The translations under genes were made by a program, and so were the position numbers. Shown piece after piece: positions 51,920-60,241 of a stretch of DNA of 64,000 bases (within the stretch, counting starts at the first letter, position 1; the number at the start of each line of letters is the position of its first letter). This DNA comes from Stentor roeselii (lineage: Eukaryota; Ciliophora; Heterotrichea; Heterotrichida; Stentoridae): the NCBI GenBank assembly GCA_006503475.1, contig RSEH01000060.1, forward strand, positions 1 to 64,000. Direction: 5' to 3'. Under the pieces are notes generated by a model that was given only the letters and a program-made list of their open reading frames with translations, ran no database searches and was not told where the DNA came from.

Positions 51920-52621
51920 ATGGACTCACAAGAACCTGAAGAAGATGTGCCGAACATAAAAATCTGTCTAGACGACCTGAAGATTTTCAATGATCCTTCA
52001 TTGGAACCTCGCACAGGTCGTGTGAACGTGATGCGAGTGAGACTAGACACCTTGAAGCTCAAGTCAAACTACGAGAAGCTCAAAGAAATGCAGACCAGTC
52101 CAAAAATTTCTCGAGTCTCTCAACTTCTGACAAGTCCATCATCGACGAAATCCTCTTACGTCAGTTCAATCAAAGAACATTCAAAGTCAAGCAAAACGCT
52201 TTTAATTCACCCGAAAAAAATAGACTATTCTAAGTGTAACTCTTTGTCACAGTTCGCTATTAGCAAGGCCGACTTGCCCTGTCCTGCGATTCAAGAAAAA
52301 GCTTTTGAACCTGACCTTGCAAGAGACATGTATGAAAAAGGACAGGTTTTCATGCAGAAAAAGAAGAAAAAACTGGAAAAAAAAATACAGAGTCAAAAAG
52401 AACTGAATGAAAAAATTTGCACATTCATGCCTGAGACTAAAACACGACCTGTCAGCAAGAAAAAGAAAAAAGAAGAGAAAACTTTGAATGTTTACAAGGC
52501 TTTATCACCTTTCAAGTCAGGAATCGCGTATCAAGCAGGTTGTGACATTGACTCGTTGAAGGAGAAATGTACTGAAATGCATAGTTACCTGACTGTGAAG
52601 ATGCCGAGTGATCCTAACTAG
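51920..52621 (+). CDS. Unknown Lys-rich protein with CTFMP motif
   Basis: 233 aa. A Lys/Gln-rich helix (QKKKKKLEKKIQSQKELNE) leads into the motif KICTFMPETK, like the CTFxP motifs scattered in many protist cytoskeletal proteins. No fold assigned. It shares a 61-bp divergent promoter region with the coiled-coil gene and converges on the propeller gene 13 bp away. Confidence 0.7.
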   Translation: MDSQEPEEDVPNIKICLDDLKIFNDPSLEPRTGRVNVMRVRLDTLKLKSNYEKLKEMQTSPKISRVSQLLTSPSSTKSSYVSSIKEHSKSSKTLLIHPKKIDYSKCNSLSQFAISKADLPCPAIQEKAFEPDLARDMYEKGQVFMQKKKKKLEKKIQSQKELNEKICTFMPETKTRPVSKKKKKEEKTLNVYKALSPFKSGIAYQAGCDIDSLKEKCTEMHSYLTVKMPSDPN

Positions 52622-52634
52622 TTAATCATTCATG

Positions 52635-53960
52635 TTAGTTGTTTTTCTTGTCTTTTGATACTTTTGGTTTTTTCGCTTTTGAGTACTGATAGTAACCCAC
52701 TGCCACTACCACAAGACCGATTCTAGCTAGTTCTTACAAAGCGAACTTTAAAAACGAGCTGTCAAAATTCCCGCTGCTTCGACTTCTTCCAGTGAAAACC
52801 TCGAAAACCGTCAGTTCTTTTGAGGTAAAAACAAGAAGATAATAGTCACCTGAACTTGTTCTAAAGCCTACAAGGCCTTCCCCGTCGTTTTTTTCAGTGA
52901 CTTGAAAAGAATTCAGGATTTTTCCATCACTTGTGTCAATCATCTTCAACTCACCACCTTGAAAACATGCAAGAAAGTCCTTCGTTGAGTAGATTTTCGA
53001 GCATTTTACTTGATTTTTCCTGATTTCTAATTTTTTTTTACCTTTGCAAGAAAACTGCTCTGATTTAACCGAGCGAAAATCGAAAGTTCTAATTGATTCA
53101 CCATCCGAGACATGAACAACAGAAGAAGTATTAGTCGCATCAAGACTTAAAGAAAATCCTGAAAAATTACAAGAAGGGTTAATTTTCCAGTTATTCATAT
53201 TCAAAGGTCCCGTCTCACTTCCAGTAGTCAAAACCAAAAAAGGTCCAAATCTATCAAAAGCCTGAATTTTTCCATATCCCAAATCATTCAAACTTTCCAT
53301 TTTCCCATTAAAGCCCACAAGTCCGAGTCTTCCATCTTCAAACCCGACAGCCCAGAATTTTTTCCCTGACTTGATGTAAAGACTAACAAGATTAGCAGGT
53401 CCTTCAAGTTGCACTTCGAATTCTTTATACAAACTGATGAAAACTGCCGAAGTCTGCACGCCGAGGTCTTCAACTACCACTGGCTTGACTGGCTTTTCGA
53501 TGATGACTCCGAAGCCTTCCAGCTTGCCCTGGGAAATGACTGCGAATTTCACTTCGTCGATTGAGTTACTCGCTGCAACACCCACCGGGTCGTAGCCCAA
53601 GTCAAGTCTGTAAAGCGCGCCTCCAGTCACTTCTCGCAACTCGAGAAGGCCTGAAGAATGAATGACCAAAAGGCCCAAGTTGCTTGGATGGAGAATTCCT
53701 TGCATTGGCTTCAAACTTATCAGGCAAGCTCCACGAATTGAAGAGTCTGAAGAAAGAATGGACTTTGGAACTATTCGATGTGAGGACCAGTGTGAGTCAC
53801 TTGCGGGAAATAATGTCAGAAGGTCTTCGCTTTCACTTTGGGTTAATAGACTTCGAGCTTTTGTTAGAATTTTTAACTCTTGTTGAAGGAGTTTTATTTC
53901 TTCTGTGAAGAATGGACTTTGGCTGGAGACTTGAAGGATCAGTTGCAGCAGAAGAAACAT
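52635..53960 (-). CDS. Signal-peptide beta-propeller protein with C-terminal membrane anchor
   Basis: 436 aa after removal of the intron at 52723-52737. Signal peptide MFLLLQLILQVSSQS, then an all-beta region of WD/quinoprotein-like blades (e.g. GLLVIHSSGLLELREV, FWAVGFEDGRLGLVGF, DFLACFQGGELKMIDT), then LIGLVVVAVGYYQY as a single membrane helix and a Lys-rich cytosolic tail. It is therefore a type I membrane protein with a lumenal or extracellular propeller. I do not recognise the orthologue. Without splicing the anchor is lost. Confidence 0.78.
52723..52737 (-). other. 15-nt intron (propeller gene)
   Basis: GTAAGAACTAGCTAG on the coding strand, phase 2, A at position 10. Splicing joins LKFAL to IGLVVVAVGYY; retention stops at once after KFAL. 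Confidence 0.87.
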
Positions 53961-54003
53961 TTTTAATTAATGATAGGATTTGGGATTTTTTTTAAGGAAG
54001 GAT

Positions 54004-54960
54004 TTAAGAGTTGAGAGAGGTTGAATTAGTGTTTACCCTTTTGCATGCAATTTCAATGATGGTGAATGTTGAGATAATTTTAGAGTCAACGTAAATCACT
54101 GCTACTATGTAGTCATTGTAATCTGTTCCAAATATATTTTTTTCGATTATAATTTTTGTTTCCAGAATTACAAATATTCCGTAGTAAATAACTGAAAAGG
54201 GACAAATAATCAAGATACTAATTTTGTCAGCTCCTATAAAAACTATTAGAAGAATAAACAAAATAATTGCAAATATTATCACTATCACAATTCCTATTGA
54301 AATCACGATATTTTCACGTTTTAAAAAGGAATATATTGTTAGAGTAATCATTGTACCTAAGGCGATCCCAAAAACCATTAAAACCACTTTATCTCCTTCA
54401 TAAGTAGAAGCGGCTGCAGTTGTAAAGCCTAAAAGTAGATAAAAAATAAGCAGCAAGATGTAATTAAAAGGGAATATCTTTCTTGATTTTTTTGATAATA
54501 AAAAAACAATCATAGTTAAGAGACCCAATACAGAAGATATGATAATGATCCACCAGTTCTCATGCACGAAGTCCCTGAATTTATTGCTTAAGGTCGATAA
54601 TATATTGAACAAAAAACAAATTAACACCTGAACTAAATGCAAAAGAAAGACCTTCGTAACGAAATTAGCCTTCTCACTATCTGAAGCGTGTATTTGATCA
54701 TCTTGAGTTTTAAACTCATTAATTTCATCCAAGTTCATTATCTGAACATCATCAACTCTCACATCATCACTATTCCTGAAAGATCTATTCACTTTGTAAT
54801 CATCACTTTTACCGAAAGAGCTACTCTCTTCCGAAACTTCACTCGTCCCGTTAGAGCTAATCTCTTTCAAAATTTCAATTTTCCTTGAAGGGCTACTATT
54901 CGAGCTACTCCAAGAGCTACTTTCAGAGCTGTCACCTGAGTGGTTAATCTGTACATCCAT
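54004..54960 (-). CDS. Lifeguard/TMBIM-family membrane protein (divergent copy)
   Basis: 318 aa: Ser/Asp-rich cytosolic N-terminus (~1-95) and seven membrane helices. It clearly matches the neighbouring copy (FRDFVHENWWIIIISSVL; IFPFNYILLLIFYLLLGFT; NDYIVAVI). At positions where TMBIM proteins carry the paired Asp that senses pH/Ca2+, LD reads LE and the second Asp aligns with Lys (YVDSK). Members act in ER or Golgi Ca2+ leak and cell-death control. Tandem duplicate of the gene at 55112, same strand. Confidence 0.83.
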   Translation of the reverse strand: MDVQINHSGDSSESSSWSSSNSSPSRKIEILKEISSNGTSEVSEESSSFGKSDDYKVNRSFRNSDDVRVDDVQIMNLDEINEFKTQDDQIHASDSEKANFVTKVFLLHLVQVLICFLFNILSTLSNKFRDFVHENWWIIIISSVLGLLTMIVFLLSKKSRKIFPFNYILLLIFYLLLGFTTAAASTYEGDKVVLMVFGIALGTMITLTIYSFLKRENIVISIGIVIVIIFAIILFILLIVFIGADKISILIICPFSVIYYGIFVILETKIIIEKNIFGTDYNDYIVAVIYVDSKIISTFTIIEIACKRVNTNSTSLNS

Positions 54961-55111
54961 ATCTGCTTTATATAAAACTCCAAATGAAAAATCCTATTAA
55001 TTTCTAAATTATTTAAAATTATTCAATTTCAATAAATAATGAAATGATTGATGATTTTTTTGAAGGATTTGGAGGAAAGGTTTTTAAGACTAAAGAAAGG
55101 TTATATTATTG

Positions 55112-55909
55112 TTATCTTTTTGAGAATATAGCCAATATGTAGGTGAACATTCCGATGATATCTATATAAAGGGAAACCACTCCTATTATATAATCATCGT
55201 AATTTGCACCATACCTGTCATCCGCGACCATATAATAAGTGTCCAAAACCAGGTAAATTCCGTAGAGAATAACTGCAAGTGGACAAAACACCAATCGATA
55301 AATATCATCACTTCCTATCAAAATTATTGTAAGCAAAAACATAATCATTCCAAATGGTAAAACTATCAAAATTCCAATAAGAATCACGATATTTTCATCA
55401 ATAAAGAAAGAATAAATTGTTAAAGCAATTGTTATACATAAGGTGATACCAAAAGCCATTAAAATCACTTCAGGGTAGTAAAAAGCACAAATGCATGCAA
55501 GTGTAAAGCTCATAAGCAAAGTAAAAGTAAACATCAAGATATAATTCAAAGGGAAATTCCTTCTCGCCTTTTTCGAATAAAACAAAACAACTATCACAAT
55601 GATAGCTAAAACCGAAGATATAATCATAACCCACCAGTTCTCATACACAAAGTCCCTAAATCCATCACTAAACACCGAGATCAAAACAAACAAAAAAGTA
55701 ACAAAGAACTGAAATGACAGCAAAAGATAAACCTTCCTAATAAAATTCGCTTTATCATTCTCACGATTCAAAGAGTACCTATAATAATCTTCAGGTTTCC
55801 ACTCATTAATCCCATCCCCCTTATTCCCATCCTGATAATTCAACTTTTCATTTTCCCCAAATCCATTCTTTCCATAGTCCTCATTCCTCAACTCAACCCG
55901 TTCATCCAT
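55112..55909 (-). CDS. Lifeguard/TMBIM-family membrane protein (canonical copy)
   Basis: 265 aa from ATG 55909 (MDERVELRNED). Acidic N-terminal ~65 residues, then seven helices with the family signatures FRDFVYENWWVMIISSVL and VLDTYYMVADDRYGANYDDYIIGVVSLYIDIIGMF, which keep both aspartates of the di-aspartyl sensor (LD and LYID). Probably an ER/Golgi Ca2+ leak channel. Divergent from NudC, 108 bp apart. Confidence 0.88.
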   Translation of the reverse strand: MDERVELRNEDYGKNGFGENEKLNYQDGNKGDGINEWKPEDYYRYSLNRENDKANFIRKVYLLLSFQFFVTFLFVLISVFSDGFRDFVYENWWVMIISSVLAIIVIVVLFYSKKARRNFPLNYILMFTFTLLMSFTLACICAFYYPEVILMAFGITLCITIALTIYSFFIDENIVILIGILIVLPFGMIMFLLTIILIGSDDIYRLVFCPLAVILYGIYLVLDTYYMVADDRYGANYDDYIIGVVSLYIDIIGMFTYILAIFSKR

Positions 55910-56017
55910 TTCTCTTAAATACAAAAATTTTCCAATAAATCCTAAAAAACCTCTAATTAACTTTAAATCCTTTCATCAGCTTCTTTCAAAAAAACTCCTT
56001 CTAGAAATTCTATAAAT

Positions 56018-57013
56018 ATGGAAGAAAGGTTCGACGGGATGTTCATGACAGTCGTCAACGATTCCAAGGGAATCGACGGTTTTCTTTCAAATCTCTTCAG
56101 TTTCATGCGTCGCAAGACCGACTTCTTCTCAACTCCTGACTCAGCTCGCGAATACGTCTTGAAGTACTTCGAAGAGCAGAACAGGATGTACCAAGACAAC
56201 AAGCGAAAGGAAGAACAGAAGCAAAAACATCGAGAAGAACAGAAAAAACGTGAAGAAGAAAAGAAAAAAGCTGAAGATGCCAAGAAAAACGCTAAAGTCG
56301 TTGAAATCACAGACGAAGAAGCTGAAGCCATCAACTCTGGAAAGCCAGTCGTCAAGGAAGAGCCGAAGCCTCTGCCAGTTGCTAAAGTCCAAGACGTGAA
56401 AAAGGAAGAAGGAAAAGCTGATGAGCCTAAAGACGATGATGATAAAGGACTCATCCCTGTCAACAACGGGTCAGTCACTGATCAGTACATCTGGACACAG
56501 ACACTCACTGAAGTAACTGTCAACATCTTCATTCCAACTGGTTTTGCCTCAAAGTGCTTTAAAGTAAATGTCACCCCGACTCACTTGAAGATCACTCTTA
56601 ATGGAAATGTGCATCTAGAAGGCGAATTTCACCAAAAAATCAAAGCAGATCAACATGTCTGGGTCATCGACACCTTTGAAAAAAGAAGATGCATTATTCT
56701 TACTTTTGAAAAGTTCGAAAATCAGAGCTGGTGGAAATGTGTTTTGAAAGGAGAAGAAGAAATCAACACTCGTAAAGTCGAACCGGAAAATTCTCAACTT
56801 AGCGACTTGGATGATGAGACTCGACCGACAGTTGAAAAGATGATGCTTGATATGAGAAGAAAAGCCGCTGGGCTGCCTTCCCTTGAAGAGGAAAAGAACA
56901 GAGACCTGTTGAAGGGATTCATGGACAAGCACCCTGAGATGGACTTTTCTAAATGCAAGATCACTGGGCCTGGACAGAACAACTTTGGAAACGGGTTCAA
57001 TTTTAATGGATAG
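56018..57013 (+). CDS. NUDC: Nuclear migration protein NudC
   Basis: 331 aa, the same length as human NUDC. N-terminal dimerisation part (MEERFDGMFMTVVNDSKGIDGFLSNLFSFM), a Lys/Glu coiled coil (~50-95), an acidic linker, a CS (p23-like) domain with YIWTQTLTEVTVNIFIP at ~157 and WVIDTFEKRRCIILTFEK, and the C-terminal helix GLPSLEEEKNRDLLKGFMDKHPEMDFSKCK typical of NudC. HSP90 co-chaperone and dynein/Lis1 partner. TAG stop; the next gene begins 39 bp later. Confidence 0.95.
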   Translation: MEERFDGMFMTVVNDSKGIDGFLSNLFSFMRRKTDFFSTPDSAREYVLKYFEEQNRMYQDNKRKEEQKQKHREEQKKREEEKKKAEDAKKNAKVVEITDEEAEAINSGKPVVKEEPKPLPVAKVQDVKKEEGKADEPKDDDDKGLIPVNNGSVTDQYIWTQTLTEVTVNIFIPTGFASKCFKVNVTPTHLKITLNGNVHLEGEFHQKIKADQHVWVIDTFEKRRCIILTFEKFENQSWWKCVLKGEEEINTRKVEPENSQLSDLDDETRPTVEKMMLDMRRKAAGLPSLEEEKNRDLLKGFMDKHPEMDFSKCKITGPGQNNFGNGFNFNG

Positions 57014-57052
57014 TTGAATAGGATAATGATTAGTTTTTTAAATTCATTATAA

Positions 57053-57832
57053 ATGGAAGACCATGAAAAACTGCACAAATATGAGTATAATACTCGTGAC
57101 TTCTGGAATAACAGGTTCACTGAACATCAAGGCGCCTTTGACTGGTACGTCGGCTGGAACGAGATGAAAACGATGATCACTGAAAACTTTCCTGTTGACG
57201 ACACGTCTAATGTTCTCATGGTTGGTTGCGGGAATTCCAGTAAGAATCACTTAGAACTCAGTGAAAGTATGGCAAAAAACGGGTACTACGTTGAAAACAT
57301 GGACATTTCTAACGTCGTTCTTGAACTAATGCAAAAACAAACGAACCAAGAGTACATCTTAATGGATGCCACAAACATGAACTTCAAAGACAGGTCTTTC
57401 GACTTTTTACTAGATAAAGGGACTTTTGATGCCCTCATCGTAAGATTCAACTAGAGTAACTCTTCAACTGAACTTCCTCGAAGACTTATTCGCGAAATGG
57501 CAAGAATAGCGAATAAAGGATTCGTAGTGGTCACTTATGGAAAACCTTCTGCGAGAACTCCACTTTTTCAAGACGTCGTTTCTGAGTTCGGAGATTGGGA
57601 AGAAAACTATTTGCAATGCGAACTGTCATTGCAAAGCCAACTTATCAACATCATTAGGTCCAGTTACCCAGGGGAAAACCTGGCTTCAGTAGTTCGAACC
57701 CCAGAAAAGCTAAAAAAATGCTTAGAAGAAATAGCGGCTTACAAGGCAAACAAGCAATCCTCAGAAAAATCTCTTCGACAAACACATTGCTGGGTCTACA
57801 TCTACAAGCGAGTAATATCAACTAACCCATAA
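57053..57832 (+). CDS. Class I SAM methyltransferase, METTL13/EEF1AKMT4 type
   Basis: 254 aa after removing the intron at 57440-57454. RDFWNNRFTEHQGAFDWYVGW is the family start. Motif I is NVLMVGCGNSSKN (G-x-G), the post-I acidic residue lies in VENMDIS, and the DKGTFDALI motif is characteristic of this family. The second exon has RLIREMARIANKGFVVVTYG. Family members methylate lysines of eEF1A. TAA stop. Confidence 0.88.
57440..57454 (+). other. 15-nt intron (methyltransferase gene)
   Basis: GTAAGATTCAACTAG, phase 0, A at position 10. Splicing joins GTFDALI to SNSSTELPRRL; retention terminates at the intron's TAG. Confidence 0.92.
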
Positions 57833-57857
57833 GGCACTTAATAATTTCTAATAACTA

Positions 57858-58907
57858 TCACTTTCCTTCAGGCTCTCCACTTATCTTAAGCGACTCCTGA
57901 ATGGCTTGGGCAATCATTTCGTCTTCTGTCATGATTGAATTTTGAAAGAGCATCGCTTGTGAAAAAATGTTCGCGTTTGGATTGAACTTAGGAGCTCGAC
58001 GACCGCTTTTCTTGGCAGGGCTTTGAGGAAGTGACTCGCATTGAAGAACGTAGTGGAAGAAAATCGTGATTCCGTTTGTTACGTATTCTGGACGCACGCT
58101 GTTGTGGTCGCCGTCGACTATTTTTAAAACTTTTTCACCTGCGTAGAGGTCGTGAAGCTTTTCAGTGTGGTGGGGAAGGATGAATGTGTCCCCGCTTGCT
58201 GCTATGAATTGAACGGGGATAAAGGATTTGTCTACGTGGTCTAATGGGTTTAAATCTTCGAGGTTGAAACCGGCTTTTTTTTTTATTGTCTTTTTTATGA
58301 AGTAAATCACGCTGGATAACACGAAACCTGGAAGCTTTGTGTATTGCTTGGCCAATTCCTCCGCCAACTGCCTTAAATTCGCGAAAGGACTATCCAAAAC
58401 AGCTCCAGCAATAGAAGGATCCCTATCAATATGCAGCAAAGCAGTAACAGCTCCCATACTTCTTCCCCAAAGTCCAATACAAGAAACTTTTCCAGAGTTT
58501 CTAAGATAATTAATGACACATTCGACGTCATCTCTTTCATACCATCCAAGTGAGATATACTCTCCTTCTGACAGGCCAGATCCAGCCATGTCCAAACAGA
58601 AGACTGTTATATTATCGGGCAGGAGGGCCTGGACAGCGGGAAGGGCTTCAATCCTCGAACTACAGTTGCCGTGCAAGTAAATCACACAAGGAAGCTGGGG
58701 ACTGACGCGGTGTTCTTCTACCGGCTCGAAGTGGGAACATTCAAGTTTCAAGTTCCGGGAGTTCACCAGTTGCAAGTCGGTTCGTTTAAAGATTCGTCCT
58801 TTTATTTCAAACTCTTCTGGGCCTAGGTCTGCGATTGAGTATTGGTCTCTTGGGGGCCTGATGATGCTTTTCCACAGGTCTTTATACCCTTTTTTAAGTA
58901 TAGACAT
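57858..58907 (-). CDS. Alpha/beta hydrolase (S33-like) with C-terminal UIM
   Basis: 349 aa from ATG 58907 (MSILKKGYKD); the frame extends six codons upstream only to a GTG. Catalytic triad: Ser150 in GLWGRSMG, Asp240 in AASGDTFIL, His268 in VDGDHNSVRP; oxyanion loop LHGNCSS. Residues ~328-343 (EDEMIAQAIQESLKIS) fit a ubiquitin-interacting motif. This domain pair is seen in plant and protist hydrolases. Could be a depalmitoylase, lipase or esterase linked to ubiquitinated cargo. Stop TGA, directly followed by TAG. Confidence 0.88.
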   Translation of the reverse strand: MSILKKGYKDLWKSIIRPPRDQYSIADLGPEEFEIKGRIFKRTDLQLVNSRNLKLECSHFEPVEEHRVSPQLPCVIYLHGNCSSRIEALPAVQALLPDNITVFCLDMAGSGLSEGEYISLGWYERDDVECVINYLRNSGKVSCIGLWGRSMGAVTALLHIDRDPSIAGAVLDSPFANLRQLAEELAKQYTKLPGFVLSSVIYFIKKTIKKKAGFNLEDLNPLDHVDKSFIPVQFIAASGDTFILPHHTEKLHDLYAGEKVLKIVDGDHNSVRPEYVTNGITIFFHYVLQCESLPQSPAKKSGRRAPKFNPNANIFSQAMLFQNSIMTEDEMIAQAIQESLKISGEPEGK

Positions 58908-59091
58908 TATATGAAAGTAATTCACTTGGTCATCGGGAGAATAAAAATATTGAAAGAACTTAGAATAAGACTTTTGAATCTTTTTTAATGAAAAAAGAAA
59001 AAATGTGAATTTTTAGGATTTTTTATATAGTGAAAAAATAAGTTTTTTCATTTGAAGGTGGTAAGAAAAAAATCTTCAATATTTTCATAAA

Positions 59092-59883
59092 ATGGCTAAA
59101 ATTCAATTCAATGACCCTCTAGCTTCTGACAGGACTTTAAACACCAGCAGAATTGACATCCTTGAATACGAAAACGACCACACGGGAACAGAAAACTCGA
59201 TTTCATTATACGACGCTTTTAGCTTTTCCAGGTCAGGGAGTTCGAAAATCGCTTCACAAAGAACAAACACTCGTCTTCGCAACTTGAAAGGAAACATCAC
59301 GATAAAGAATCAAGGAATTTTCGAGATGATGAAGATGCTGGCGCTGAGTGAAAATCGTTACACAGTCGAGACATCGAAATTAACGCAAGGAATCACGAAG
59401 ACTATGTTTTTGAATAACCTCGGCACTGTTGGACTGATTTATCTGATGAAGCCTCTGGTGAAAACAACGGTAAAAATGCTGAAAAGCACTTTTTTGTATC
59501 GATGGAAGGCAAATGTTGGATATCAACTTTTGGTTTCTAGTTATTTGCCTAAAAGAAAAACGAATGCTAAGAAGGTTTTTACTGTTTTAAGGAAGTGGAT
59601 ACGACGAGAAATGATTAAAACTTTTGTTGAGGTCAGGGAACGTGCTTGTCTTGTTGATGGGATTAATCGCAGAAGACCCTCGGTTAAGTCGGTTAGTTCG
59701 AAGTACTCGCCGAATACTGGAAGGTCTTTGAATTCTAGCACTTATGTTAACCAGGAGAGAAGGGTTGATGATAGGACGAGAAAAGAATTCAAGAAAAGCA
59801 TTTCGAATAAGTTTAAAGCGGATAACAAGGCTTTAGAACGATCGGTGGGGTCGTCGTATTTTAGGAATCAAGATTTTAAATAG
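59092..59883 (+). CDS. Unknown basic protein
   Basis: 263 aa, clear coding composition, no known domain. Residues ~90-190 are helical with a semi-hydrophobic stretch (MFLNNLGTVGLIYLMKPLV) followed by a Lys/Arg/Trp-rich segment (FTVLRKWIRREMIKTFVEV). The tail is basic and Ser-rich. TAG stop. Shares a 184-bp divergent region with the hydrolase gene. Confidence 0.7.
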   Translation: MAKIQFNDPLASDRTLNTSRIDILEYENDHTGTENSISLYDAFSFSRSGSSKIASQRTNTRLRNLKGNITIKNQGIFEMMKMLALSENRYTVETSKLTQGITKTMFLNNLGTVGLIYLMKPLVKTTVKMLKSTFLYRWKANVGYQLLVSSYLPKRKTNAKKVFTVLRKWIRREMIKTFVEVRERACLVDGINRRRPSVKSVSSKYSPNTGRSLNSSTYVNQERRVDDRTRKEFKKSISNKFKADNKALERSVGSSYFRNQDFK

Positions 59884-60241
59884 AATAAGGACTGTTATTT
59901 TTTTAGTATTTTGGATTGTTGGAATAGAGGGGATTGTATGTATGAAAAGAGAATTATTATTAATGATACAGGTGCTATGAGGAAGGATTTTATATAAAGT
60001 AGTTAAATTTAAGTAAATAATGATAATCAACTGATTATTTACTCAAGAGTTACATTTTATAATAAGGTTGAATATTTAGATTATTTATAAAAATGACGCT
60101 AATTAAATTTATAATTTCTTAATATAAGGTCTTTAATCATATAAAAAAAACGATGCTAATCACCTTATCAACTATCCATTTCAATAATTATTATAAAATT
60201 CTCTTGATTACTAACATTTTCAATAAAATACAATAATTGAA
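59884..60241. other. Convergent intergenic, nothing seen
   Basis: 358 bp of AT-rich sequence between two 3' ends, unusually long for a convergent gap in this window. No gene or repeat recognised. Confidence 0.5.

Noticed and set aside
50869-52062. Longer N-terminus for the coiled-coil gene (to 52062)
   Set aside because: The extension starts at a non-conserved position and overlaps the first 143 bases of the divergent gene at 51920; the internal ATG at 51858 avoids this.
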